Source: Salinimicrobium sp963739625
Lineage (GTDB): Bacteria > Bacteroidota > Bacteroidia > Flavobacteriales > Flavobacteriaceae
Assembly: GCA_963739625.1 (NCBI GenBank)
Contig: CAVUAU010000019.1
Location: forward strand, 1 to 64,000
Length of the DNA stretch: 64,000 nt
Direction of reading: 5' to 3'
Shown: in pieces, positions 22,079-30,763 of the stretch
How the letters are laid out: each line of letters opens with the position of its first letter
How positions within the stretch are numbered: position 1 is the first letter of the stretch
Notes under the pieces: model-generated
Told to the model about the DNA's origin: nothing
The model's database searches: none
Seen by the model: only the letters and a program-made list of their open reading frames with translations
Position numbers and translations under genes: made by a program

Positions 22079-23647
22079 TTATTTCTCCAGCTTTACAAAA
22101 TCTACATCCTGGAAATCAAAGCTAAAGTCTGTCATTGGTGAGACGGGCTCCATCAAAAATCCGTTAGCCATTCCTTCTTTGTCCAGGGAGAAAAGTACAA
22201 AGGCATCGGCATTGAGGCTTCTGTCATTCCAGTTCACTACAAAAGTATTTCCCTTGTAATAGCTCATTCTGCCTTCAAAATCTGCAATGTTTTCAGATTT
22301 AAAATGCAGTTTTCCGTTTTCTTCAGTTATAAAGACTTTGCCGAACCATGGATCTTTATAAGTGCCGGTAAATCTGGAAGGTTCCGGTGCGGCGGCCTTG
22401 TTCTTGGTTACCATCTCCAGGTTCTTCTTCACGGCTGCTACCACAGAGTCTGCTTGTTTTTCTCTTTTTAGACGAGAATCATTGTACTGTTTGATCCTGT
22501 TCTTGCCCTCAATTCCGAAGTAAGAATCAAGAATAGTATTGGTAATGGAATTGAAAGCAGCCCCCGACTGCTGATTCGTCAATACAACAATTCCCAGGTC
22601 CAGCTCGGGGATCATGGTCACCTGGCTTACAATTCCCAAAAGTCCGCCGGTATGGGTGACTTCTTTATAACCGTTCACATCGCTAAGGAACCAGCCAAGA
22701 CCATAAGCTCTGAAGTGCGTGTTGTAAAGCCCGGAACCTCCAGGAATGATCGTTTGCGGACTCCACATTTCCTTCAGAATGGGTTCACTGAAGAGTTCGT
22801 GCTCTAGATCATCACCATATTTACCCGAATTAAGAAGCGCCTGCACCCATTTGCTCATATCTTCTACAGAAGAATATATGCCTGCGGCAGGATTTGCAAC
22901 CTTTGTAAAGCTAAGACCAACAGGAACCAGTTCTCCATCTACAGGAGCATGACCTTCAATAACATTGGAATAGTCATCTATTCTATGCCAGGACATAGCG
23001 GTTCTATTCATTCCAAGAGGCTCAAAGAAATTTTGCTTGATATAGGTTTCATATTCTTCTCCTGAAACCCTCTCCACAATTTCACCCGCCACTATGTAGA
23101 GCAGGTTATCATAATCAAATTTTGACCTGAAAGATGAGACCGGCTTTAGGTAGCGCAGGTTATAGATAAGTTCATCTTTATTAGTGACATTAGAGGCAGG
23201 AAAAACCATCATATCTCCAGCTCCCAAGCCCAGTCCGCTGCGGTGGGTAAGTAAATCCCTAACCGTAAATTCACTGGTGACATAGGGATCGTAAAGTTTG
23301 AATTCGGGAATAATTTCTGTGACTTTGGTGTCCCAGCTTAACTTTCCCCGGTCTACAAGTTGGCCCAGGGCTGCACTGGTAAAGGCCTTGGTGTTTGATG
23401 CTACTCCAAAAAGAGTATTTTCATCTACTTTTCCTCCTTTTCTAAGGGAGCGGGTACCATATCCTTCCATATGAACCACTTTGCCATCTTTCAGTACCGC
23501 AATGGCAATACCGGGAACATTAAAAGTTTTCATCGTTTTCTCAACAAGGCTGTCGAGTTGTTGATCACTTAAACCCTGTGCCGTAACGGGCGAAGAAAGA
23601 AAGGCAAGAAATAAGAGTATTGTAAGGCTTGAAAAAGGTATTTTCAT
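22079..23647 (-). CDS. Secreted serine hydrolase of the beta-lactamase class C / EstB family
   Basis: A 522-residue protein with a Sec signal (cleavage about residue 23, VTAQG). The serine-beta-lactamase-like fold is marked by the nucleophile motif S-x-x-K (SNTK, Ser84-Lys87), the YDN triad element (FDYDNLLY) and HTGG replacing KTG (EVTHTGGLLG). A C-terminal lipocalin-like domain of about 100 residues follows (FTGTYKDPWFGKVFI). Such proteins act as esterases, D-aminopeptidases or peptidases in the periplasm; true beta-lactamase activity is unlikely. It is the first gene past the tRNA, outside the element. Confidence 0.88.
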   Translation of the reverse strand: MKIPFSSLTILLFLAFLSSPVTAQGLSDQQLDSLVEKTMKTFNVPGIAIAVLKDGKVVHMEGYGTRSLRKGGKVDENTLFGVASNTKAFTSAALGQLVDRGKLSWDTKVTEIIPEFKLYDPYVTSEFTVRDLLTHRSGLGLGAGDMMVFPASNVTNKDELIYNLRYLKPVSSFRSKFDYDNLLYIVAGEIVERVSGEEYETYIKQNFFEPLGMNRTAMSWHRIDDYSNVIEGHAPVDGELVPVGLSFTKVANPAAGIYSSVEDMSKWVQALLNSGKYGDDLEHELFSEPILKEMWSPQTIIPGGSGLYNTHFRAYGLGWFLSDVNGYKEVTHTGGLLGIVSQVTMIPELDLGIVVLTNQQSGAAFNSITNTILDSYFGIEGKNRIKQYNDSRLKREKQADSVVAAVKKNLEMVTKNKAAAPEPSRFTGTYKDPWFGKVFITEENGKLHFKSENIADFEGRMSYYKGNTFVVNWNDRSLNADAFVLFSLDKEGMANGFLMEPVSPMTDFSFDFQDVDFVKLEK

Positions 23648-23832
23648 GGGTAAAATAGTTTTAGGCCCTAAATATATTGACTTTTTTAATGTGCAGCAGC
23701 ATCATGACCTTTGGCATATCTTCTTCAAAGGCTTTAAAATGTTATTTCTGCGGAAATTTTTCGATGAAATACCCATTTATGCGATTAAATGGAATTTTTC
23801 ATATTTTTGAAGAGCCAATAAAATTCCCCTTC

Positions 23833-24171
23833 ATGCTGATTAGCAAAGATATTTACCGCCTGGACCTTTTTCGGGATGGCACGCTTATTCAAGAGTTAAG
23901 GCGCGACTCTTCGGAAGCTTTTATCCGGCAGCTCAGGCTAAATGACATTATTTATATCGATGAGACAGAAGGTAAGGTTTATCTTACAATTAAGGGCCAG
24001 GCGGTTCGCAAGATTGGATTTGAGAAATACCTGGAACTGGAAAAGGTGGAACAACAATATCTCACCTCAAATTCCTCCCGGCTCCGCCTTCATAACCGGC
24101 TCTTTTTGATCTTCATGATCCTTCTCATCCTCGGGCTTAGTTACTTTGTAGTAAGTAATCCATTTAATTGA
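23833..24171 (+). CDS. Small protein with a C-terminal membrane anchor, unknown function
   Basis: A protein of 112 residues from ATG 23833 (MLISKDIYRL); earlier in-frame codons extend it into what looks like the promoter region of the divergent hydrolase. The soluble part (residues 1-85) is charged, and a single hydrophobic helix (LFLIFMILLILGLSYFVV) sits at the C-terminus, suggesting a tail-anchored protein facing the cytoplasm. I recognise no domain. The start is uncertain. Confidence 0.5.
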   Translation: MLISKDIYRLDLFRDGTLIQELRRDSSEAFIRQLRLNDIIYIDETEGKVYLTIKGQAVRKIGFEKYLELEKVEQQYLTSNSSRLRLHNRLFLIFMILLILGLSYFVVSNPFN

Positions 24172-24368
24172 GGTTCCTCTATAACGTCGGGTACTTCTTT
24201 TCTTGTTTCGGGCTGAATGAACACCATTCCTTTTAAATCTTTCTTAAAAATGGAGAAATTCCTTATAATAAGATGGTTTTTAGGCCTCTGCTTCCTAACT
24301 TTAGAAAAAGCCATTCATTTTGAGATTCCTCAAAAATGGCATTTTCATGGAAGTTCAAAAACCAGCCA

Positions 24369-25898
24369 ATGGAAGAGAAACACAAACACCAAAAGGAACA
24401 TGGAGGTATGGGAAAACGTGGAGTAACACGTCCTATGGCCGAAATGGATATGAAAAAAGATAATAAAAAGAAAGAGAGCGGTGACGGTGGTATGGACAAA
24501 GAGCAGCGCATGATGATGCTCAAGATGCACCATAAGCAAACGCTTTGGGTGTATTGGACCATCGTGCTTCTAGGGGTATGGATGATCCTTTTTCCGCTTA
24601 CCTTTAGTTATTCCCAGGGAGTGGTAGAAGTGAGTGGGGGTCGTGATCTCTGGCTCAACCTTGACCAAAGGATCAACATTCTCACCTGGAGTGATATCAT
24701 AAGCGGCTTTCTTTTAGTCATTTTTGGATGGCGTTCCTTGCGGCCCAACCGGCCAATAAGTCTCTGGATCACTTGCTTTGTAGGGATTTGGTTGACCCTG
24801 GCACCCCTCATCTTCTGGTCCCCGACGGCTGTAGGTTACCTCAATTCCACTATAGTGGGTGCCCTGGTAATTGCTTTAAGTATTCTCATTCCCGGTATGC
24901 CCAACATGATCACGTATATGAAAATGGGTTCTGAAGTGCCCCCGGGCTGGTCCTACAATCCTTCCAGCTGGCCGCAGCGCTGGATCATGATCGTGCTCGC
25001 GTTCTTTGGCTGGATCGTCTCCCGCTACCTTGGCGCTTTTCAACTGGGCTATATAGATGCCGCCTGGGATCCCTTTTTTGGAGAAAGTACCATGAAAGTA
25101 CTCAATTCTGATATGTCTCATTCCCTGCCAATATCAGATGGGGCAATGGGTGCAATGGCCTATACCTTTGAGTTTCTTATGGGGTGGATGGGAAGTCCCA
25201 CGCGCTGGCGTACCATGCCGTGGATGGTTACCTTCTTCGGAATTCTTGTGATCCCCCTGGGGCTCGTTCACATATTTTTAGTGATCTCACAACCTGTAAT
25301 TGTGGGAGAGTGGTGCACATTTTGTCTAATGGCGGCGGCGATAATGCTGCCAATGATTCCCCTGGAATTTGACGAGGTCATCGCCATGGGACAACATATG
25401 GTGCAGGCGAAAAGACGCGGCGATAATATGTGGGAAGTGTTCTGGAAAGGCGGAAAAGCTTTTGAAAAAAATAAAGATGAACGTTCTGCAGAGCTTATGG
25501 ATCTTTCAGAAAAGCCCATGAGCGTGATCAAATCTTCTGTTTGGGGAATGAGTGTGCCATGGACTCTGGCGCTTTCTACTCTTATTGGAATTGCTGTGAT
25601 GTTTGCACCGGCACTGTTTAATGTGGATATTTCGACCACGGCAGCAGACATTTTTCACCTTTCCGGTTCTTTAATTATCGTCACCTCGGTAATATGCATG
25701 GGAGAGATCGTTAGGCGCGGCAGGTATTTCAATATCCTTTTAGGGCTTATTCTCGCGGCAGGACCGTGGTTCTTCTCTTCTTCCACCTTAGGACTAAACA
25801 TTACAGGTTTGATCGCCGGGCTTCTGGTGGTGGGGTTGGCATTTCCTCGTGGTCCTATAAAAGAAGAATATGGCCTGTGGAATAAGTATGTGAGCTAA
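24369..25898 (+). CDS. Membrane protein with SPW-repeat and VKOR-like domains
   Basis: A polytopic protein of about 509 residues. After a charged His/Met/Lys-rich N-terminus, two SPW-type membrane units appear (for example WLTLAPLIFW and, near the end, GPWFFSSSTLGLNITGL). Between them is a vitamin-K-epoxide-reductase-like unit with a CxxC motif (GEWCTFCLMAA) after a conserved loop. VKOR homologues in bacteria reoxidise disulfide-forming proteins at the membrane. ATG 24369 (MEEKHKH) is preferred over 24336, which lies in a palindromic motif. A glycosidase gene follows 26 bases later. Confidence 0.7.
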   Translation: MEEKHKHQKEHGGMGKRGVTRPMAEMDMKKDNKKKESGDGGMDKEQRMMMLKMHHKQTLWVYWTIVLLGVWMILFPLTFSYSQGVVEVSGGRDLWLNLDQRINILTWSDIISGFLLVIFGWRSLRPNRPISLWITCFVGIWLTLAPLIFWSPTAVGYLNSTIVGALVIALSILIPGMPNMITYMKMGSEVPPGWSYNPSSWPQRWIMIVLAFFGWIVSRYLGAFQLGYIDAAWDPFFGESTMKVLNSDMSHSLPISDGAMGAMAYTFEFLMGWMGSPTRWRTMPWMVTFFGILVIPLGLVHIFLVISQPVIVGEWCTFCLMAAAIMLPMIPLEFDEVIAMGQHMVQAKRRGDNMWEVFWKGGKAFEKNKDERSAELMDLSEKPMSVIKSSVWGMSVPWTLALSTLIGIAVMFAPALFNVDISTTAADIFHLSGSLIIVTSVICMGEIVRRGRYFNILLGLILAAGPWFFSSSTLGLNITGLIAGLLVVGLAFPRGPIKEEYGLWNKYVS

Positions 25899-25924
25899 AT
25901 GCAGAAACAAGTTTCCCATTCTTT

Positions 25925-27205
25925 ATGACAAATAAGCAATTATCCCAACGCATTCACCAGTTATTGATAGACAATATGGAGAAGGGCGGAGGAGAGGAAA
26001 AACCGAAATTCCACTTCACCAGGCCTTCCCCCGGGCGTTATCCTTTTCAGTTTTTTTGGGATACCTGTTTTCATGTTTTCATATTGTGCAGTCTTGAGGA
26101 GTCAGAAATGGCGAAGAAGCACCTTCGCAGTCTGTTCGCCTTTCAGGAGGATAACGGGTTCGTGGGGCATATGATCTATTGGGATAGGTTGCAACCCGGG
26201 AGGTTCACCGATATTTTTCAGTCACATCCCAGCTTCAGGAATTTTTTTAAAAGCCATATGAGCGCGATTATTCAGCCGCCTATGGCTGCACAGGCAGTGG
26301 AACGGGTGCATGAAATATCAGAGGATGGTGATTTCCTGAAAGAGATGTTCCCAAAGCTGAAGGCACAGTTTGACTGGCTTTCAAAGAACCGTGATTTCGA
26401 CGGCGATGGCCTGCTCACGATCATTTCACCTTTTGAATCGGGCATGGACTGGAAACCTACTTTTGATGTACCGCTGAAATTTGAGCCAAAGAAGGCCAAT
26501 AAAAAGCTTTTTTGGAAAGTGGTAGGAGTAGATTTCAGAAATTATATCAATAATTACAACCTGGAAAAGATCAGGAAAAAAGGTTATTTTCAGGTTAAGG
26601 AAGTTGGCCTCAACAGTATTTACGCCCAAAATTTGCGGGTGATGGCGAAGCTGGCAGATCTTATGGATGATCCTGACGCTTCAAAATACCACGAACGGGC
26701 TCAAAAGGTGGAAAAAAGTATTCTAGATGTAATGTACAATGAGAAGGATGCTGCTTTTTATGATTGCTACGGAAAAAATGACACTCAAATAAAAATTCTT
26801 ACGCCTACCATTTTTTATCCTGTGGCTCTGGAAAGTATTCCTTCTGATGTCAGCGAAAAGGTGATGAAAAAGCACTTTTTCAAGAGTGATGAATTTCACA
26901 CAAAATATCCTATTCCCTCGCTTGCTACCAATGAAGCGGCTTTTGATCCCGGGGCTTCAATTTACATTTGGCGGGGCCCCACCTGGATAGTCAATAACTG
27001 GTATCTGCACAAATATCTTATTCAAAAGGGATACGAAGATGAGGCTCAACGTTTGGTCGACAGCATAAAATCTCTCATTAAAAAGAGCGGTTTTAGGGAA
27101 TACTATAATCCTTTTACGGGCCAGGGGCACGGGGCGCAGAACTTTACCTGGTGCGGTCTCGTGCTGGATATGATCAATACTGAAGACAAGGTCGCCAAAA
27201 ACTGA
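25925..27205 (+). CDS. GH63/MGH1-like glycoside hydrolase
   Basis: A 426-residue (alpha/alpha)6-barrel-type hydrolase. Typical segments are FQFFWDTCFHVF (near residue 39), PPMAAQAVERVHE, DFDGDGLLTIISPFESGMD and GPTWIVNNWYLHKYL near the C-terminus, matching the mannosylglycerate/trehalase/glucosidase GH63 group. No signal peptide, so it is cytoplasmic and may act on a compatible solute or storage glucoside. It follows the VKOR-like gene closely and is convergent with the cytochrome operon. Confidence 0.8.
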   Translation: MTNKQLSQRIHQLLIDNMEKGGGEEKPKFHFTRPSPGRYPFQFFWDTCFHVFILCSLEESEMAKKHLRSLFAFQEDNGFVGHMIYWDRLQPGRFTDIFQSHPSFRNFFKSHMSAIIQPPMAAQAVERVHEISEDGDFLKEMFPKLKAQFDWLSKNRDFDGDGLLTIISPFESGMDWKPTFDVPLKFEPKKANKKLFWKVVGVDFRNYINNYNLEKIRKKGYFQVKEVGLNSIYAQNLRVMAKLADLMDDPDASKYHERAQKVEKSILDVMYNEKDAAFYDCYGKNDTQIKILTPTIFYPVALESIPSDVSEKVMKKHFFKSDEFHTKYPIPSLATNEAAFDPGASIYIWRGPTWIVNNWYLHKYLIQKGYEDEAQRLVDSIKSLIKKSGFREYYNPFTGQGHGAQNFTWCGLVLDMINTEDKVAKN

Positions 27206-27229
27206 GGTCTTAAAAAGGGCAAATTTTCC

Positions 27230-28657
27230 TTACTTCGGCGGAACTTCTTTGGCTCTTGCTTTTGAAAGGAATTCCACCAGCGCATGTAATTCTCCACTCG
27301 TGAGGGAGGCACCATAGGCCGGCATATTTGTCCCGCCGTTGGCGATTTGCCCCATCATCTGCTGCTTGTTAAGCCGCTGTGCGACGTGGGTAAGGTCTGG
27401 CCCACTCTTTCCTCCCGTTTTTCCCATTCTATGGCAATAGGCGCATTTCATCTCGTAGAATAATTCTTCGCCTTGTTTGGCAAGCCGATTTTCGTCTTCC
27501 GCAGGAATAGTGGTGTATTTAGGTGCTTTGACATCAAAAGCAGGAACCCAGTCGGCGTTGAGGCCGGCATAGGTAAGGGAACCTACCATTACAACAGTAA
27601 GTATTACTCCTGCAATGGCCCAGGGTCTTCTTAGAGGACTTCTTTCGCCTCCCTTAGATAGGAAAGGGATTGAAAAAAGAAGAATTATTCCCAGGAGAGG
27701 CCCGAAAAAGAGGAAGTAAGGCTCCAGAAACCTGTTCATGGTAGCGAAAATTGCATAGATCCATTTGAAGTACCAGTCGGGGGTGGGCTCTGTCTCCATA
27801 ATGGTGGGATCTGCAGGTTTGGTGATTTCGGGCGCGCCTACGAACCAGGCAAGCACAATGATGACCAACAATACGCCCACAGAAAACACCACATCTCTCC
27901 AGATAACATCGGGGAAAAAAGGAACTCCTTTCTTTTTTAGCATTTTTGAATACCAGTCACGGTAAGTCTTCGGGTCGACCAGCCTTCCCGGTTGAGTGGG
28001 TTCAGAAATGCCATTTTTGAGCACTAAATAAAGATGAAAGCCAATGAACAGGAACAATAAACCGGGAAACAGGAACACGTGCATGGAGAAAAATCTTGTG
28101 AGGGTTTCACCTCCCAAAGTGGAGCCGCCAATAAAGAAATGTGCAATGGCATCACCAACGAAAGGAATTCTTCCGGTTTGTTCGGCAACCAGGATTCCTG
28201 TCCAGATGGCGTTGCTATCCCAACGCAGTAGCTGCCCTGTCATGGCCATGGTAATAGTGATCCCCAGCAGGAAAATTCCGGAGATCCAGCTCATCTCCCG
28301 CGGATATTTGTAAGCGGCAAATAGGTAGACCCGCGTCATGTGGGCGCCCATTAGCACCACCATTCCCGAAGCCCCCCAGTTGTGCAAGCCCCTGATAAAA
28401 CTACCCAGAAAAGCTTCGTTCTGAATGTACTGAATGCTTTCATAGGCACTGCTCACCGAGGGCTGATACAAAAATGCCAGCGCAATACCCGTCAACACTT
28501 GCACTACAAAGCAAAACAGAGCCGCGCTTCCCCATACATAGTTCCACTTTGCACCGGGCGGCACCAGGTGGTCACGCAATGGCTTTAGCATTGCCGAAAA
28601 ATGTCCGCGGTCGTTAAGCCAGTGAAGGAGTTTATGTAATGTCTTTTTCAACGTCAA
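27230..28657 (-). CDS. Cytochrome b fused to a C-terminal cytochrome c domain (bc complex)
   Basis: A 475-residue quinol-oxidising subunit. The cytochrome b part has two haem-ligand His pairs spaced 13 (HNWGASGMVVLMGAH) and 14 residues apart (HVFLFPGLLFLFIGFH), as in b6-type proteins, and a PDWY quinol-site motif typical of menaquinol enzymes. The last ~90 residues hold a c-type haem site, CAYCH. It overlaps the Rieske gene by 26 bases. It is the last gene of a minus-strand operon carrying a complete caa3 oxidase, so quinol oxidation and oxygen reduction are encoded together. Confidence 0.92.
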   Translation of the reverse strand: MTLKKTLHKLLHWLNDRGHFSAMLKPLRDHLVPPGAKWNYVWGSAALFCFVVQVLTGIALAFLYQPSVSSAYESIQYIQNEAFLGSFIRGLHNWGASGMVVLMGAHMTRVYLFAAYKYPREMSWISGIFLLGITITMAMTGQLLRWDSNAIWTGILVAEQTGRIPFVGDAIAHFFIGGSTLGGETLTRFFSMHVFLFPGLLFLFIGFHLYLVLKNGISEPTQPGRLVDPKTYRDWYSKMLKKKGVPFFPDVIWRDVVFSVGVLLVIIVLAWFVGAPEITKPADPTIMETEPTPDWYFKWIYAIFATMNRFLEPYFLFFGPLLGIILLFSIPFLSKGGERSPLRRPWAIAGVILTVVMVGSLTYAGLNADWVPAFDVKAPKYTTIPAEDENRLAKQGEELFYEMKCAYCHRMGKTGGKSGPDLTHVAQRLNKQQMMGQIANGGTNMPAYGASLTSGELHALVEFLSKARAKEVPPK

Positions 28658-29165
28658 TATTTGTTACGGGTAATTCCTGAGTTTCGAGTTCTACAATTCC
28701 ATTGCGCACGCGCAGGGGATAGGTGTAAAGGCCGCGGTTGGGAGGACCGGCAGCACGGCTTCCATCCTTGTGGAAAACCCCGCCATGGCAGGGGCAAAAG
28801 AACATTTCTGGCTGCTCTTCCCAACGTACAGGGCAACCCAGGTGCGAGCAGTTAACACTAAAGGCTACGAGTTTATCGTCTTCATCCCTTCTTATATACG
28901 CGGCAGATTTGGAGATCTTGTTGCTCCAGTCAAAGCGGGAAGCATTTTTAAAGCTCACTTTTTTTGTTTCTCCTACAGGAAATTCGCTGAGGTCACCAAT
29001 TTTGCGCCAGGCATTTTTGCTGTTTCCCAAGAGCGGCTCCAGCAGGTTTACCAACAGGGGCAAAGAAAGAAAAGCACCAATCAACGCCACCAGTCCCGCA
29101 GTTAGTTTTGTAAGAAAACTGCGGCGATCTATTTTTTGTTCTTTCTGCTCACAGTTACAACTCAT
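28632..29165 (-). CDS. Rieske [2Fe-2S] iron-sulfur protein of the bc complex
   Basis: The Rieske subunit, about 177 residues from ATG 29165 (MSCNCEQ). It has a twin-arginine-type N-terminus (DRRSFL, then a hydrophobic run) serving as export signal and anchor. The cluster motifs are C-x-H-x-G-C (CSHLGC) and C-x-C-H (CPCH), giving two Cys and two His ligands. It passes electrons from menaquinol to the c haem of the fused cytochrome. Its end overlaps the cytochrome b gene and its start overlaps the small membrane protein gene. Confidence 0.93.
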   Translation of the reverse strand: MSCNCEQKEQKIDRRSFLTKLTAGLVALIGAFLSLPLLVNLLEPLLGNSKNAWRKIGDLSEFPVGETKKVSFKNASRFDWSNKISKSAAYIRRDEDDKLVAFSVNCSHLGCPVRWEEQPEMFFCPCHGGVFHKDGSRAAGPPNRGLYTYPLRVRNGIVELETQELPVTNIDVEKDIT

Positions 29166-29373
29166 GTTCTTCTTTTTTTGCTTCCTTAAAAAGATCTGAG
29201 ATCCAACCTGCCAGGGCAATGATAAAAACAATAAATCCCACTATGGAGACTATAAAATTTGTGAGGATTCCCCAAAGCAGCACCACAATACCTAGAGCAA
29301 GCATAAATGGCCAGAATGTAGGCTCGGGCAGTCGCTGAGGCTGAGCTTGCTGGGCTTCTTCTGTCTTTTTCAT
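29155..29373 (-). CDS. Small two-helix membrane protein of the oxidase operon
   Basis: A 72-residue protein with two hydrophobic helices (FWPFMLALGIVVLLWG and IVSIVGFIVFIIALAGW) and charged ends. Position and size resemble the small subunit IV (CtaF/CoxD-like) of caa3 oxidases. Its ATG overlaps the stop of the ctaG-like gene (ATGA) and its end overlaps the Rieske gene, so it is certainly translated with the operon. The subunit IV assignment is inferred from place. Confidence 0.7.
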   Translation of the reverse strand: MKKTEEAQQAQPQRLPEPTFWPFMLALGIVVLLWGILTNFIVSIVGFIVFIIALAGWISDLFKEAKKEEHEL

Positions 29374-30212
29374 CTTTGTTTTTCGGTTTTTGAAAATACT
29401 TCGGAAACTGCGGAATTTTGTTTTTCATCTTCCAGCCAGCTCAGCGCGATATGAACCGAAGTGGCCACATAAAGCACGCATCCCGGGACCCACATGATCA
29501 TTCCCGCAAGTTCCTGGTCTGCCCGCAGGCTCATGGGGAAAGGACTTCTAAGGCTGCTGAGAAAGGTTGCGGCCTGCATACTGCCTGACGAAGAAGCCGA
29601 AAATGCTACCCACAGCCCCAGGATGGAACAGCTTACACAAGCTGTAAATAAATAGGCTACCGCCCCCAGTGGGCTCAGCTTTAGTTTGCTGCTTCGGCCG
29701 TAAACCGGCAGCAAAAACATGATTCCGGCCAGCAGCAGCACCAATAGAATAGCAGTATCGGGAATTTTGAGCACCCAGCTGTCAGCTTCCGCAGAAATTC
29801 CGCAGATACTTAGGCCAGAGCGGGCAGAGATCTTTGCCGCACTTAAAAAATGTGCCGCCCACATGGTTGCCGTACCGGCGAGCCAGCTTAAAAGTACCAA
29901 TATCTTCTGTGGGTTGAAAGGAATCCTGTTTTTCACCTTTTTGGCAGGTAAGGCAGCCCACAGGAGGATAGGCACGAGCATGAGGACCACAACATGCTGT
30001 AGCATTGCTACACTGTGTAAGCCAAACTGCTGCAGGGCTGCAACGGGAGAAGCGAGCATAAGGTAAAGCAGCAGTAATGCTACAAACGCTGCGGTCCATT
30101 TTAGCGGTCGTGGTTTTAACCAGAACAAATAGGCTCCAAAAACCACAAATAACCCTGCTGCCCAGGAAATCGACCAGTATTGTGAGATGCTAAAAAATGT
30201 TGTCCAGGTCAT
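29370..30212 (-). CDS. ctaG: Cytochrome c oxidase assembly protein, CtaG (caa3) family
   Basis: An integral membrane protein of about 280 residues with seven predicted helices and the CtaG_caa3 pattern (ASPVAALQQFGLHSVAMLQHVVV, later DQELAGMIMWVPG). The family assists copper insertion into caa3 oxidase. I use ATG 30212 (MTWTTFF), which overlaps the subunit III stop (ATGA), instead of the upstream extension. It is co-translated with the oxidase. Confidence 0.88.
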   Translation of the reverse strand: MTWTTFFSISQYWSISWAAGLFVVFGAYLFWLKPRPLKWTAAFVALLLLYLMLASPVAALQQFGLHSVAMLQHVVVLMLVPILLWAALPAKKVKNRIPFNPQKILVLLSWLAGTATMWAAHFLSAAKISARSGLSICGISAEADSWVLKIPDTAILLVLLLAGIMFLLPVYGRSSKLKLSPLGAVAYLFTACVSCSILGLWVAFSASSSGSMQAATFLSSLRSPFPMSLRADQELAGMIMWVPGCVLYVATSVHIALSWLEDEKQNSAVSEVFSKTEKQR

Positions 30213-30763
30213 AGCAAAGGAGTTATGTAAACAAAGAAAAAGATGCAAATCCACACCACATCTACAAAATGCCAGTACAGCTCAACGCTGTGCATGCCGC
30301 GCGAGATGAGTATCCTGAATTTACCAAAGGAAAACACGAAAAGCAAACTTATGGCCACCAGCCCCAGTAAGACGTGCAGGCCGTGAAATCCTGTGAGGGT
30401 GAAAAAACTGCTCCCAAAAACACTCTCTGAGATGGTCACCTGTTTCTTATAAAGCTCGAGGTATTCATACAGCTGGCCCGCCAGGAAAATGACTGCGAGG
30501 CTAAGGGTGACTGCGGTAAAAACTTTGAAACCTTTGATATTTCCCTTTACAAATTGCTTTTTCCCCGCCACCAGGGTAAAGCTGCTGCTCACCAGACAAA
30601 GGGTGAGGATCCCGGCGCGTTTGACATTGAGGTATCCCGCTACCGTATCTGTGGCACCCGAAAAGTTCCGGTAGTAGACATAGGCAATGATGAGGGCAAT
30701 GAAGAAAAACGCTTCAGAACCTATTAAAAAATACATCAGTAATTTTCCTTTGTCTTTCATCAA
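30209..30763 (-). CDS. ctaE: Cytochrome c oxidase subunit III
   Basis: A 184-residue membrane protein with five helices and the subunit III signature GFHGLHVLLGL followed by a C-terminal YWHFVDVVWICIFFFVYI. It stabilises the core oxidase. Overlaps with subunit I (ATGA at 30760) and ctaG indicate tight coupling. The short form (five helices) is usual in bacterial caa3 enzymes. Confidence 0.93.
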   Translation of the reverse strand: MMKDKGKLLMYFLIGSEAFFFIALIIAYVYYRNFSGATDTVAGYLNVKRAGILTLCLVSSSFTLVAGKKQFVKGNIKGFKVFTAVTLSLAVIFLAGQLYEYLELYKKQVTISESVFGSSFFTLTGFHGLHVLLGLVAISLLFVFSFGKFRILISRGMHSVELYWHFVDVVWICIFFFVYITPLL

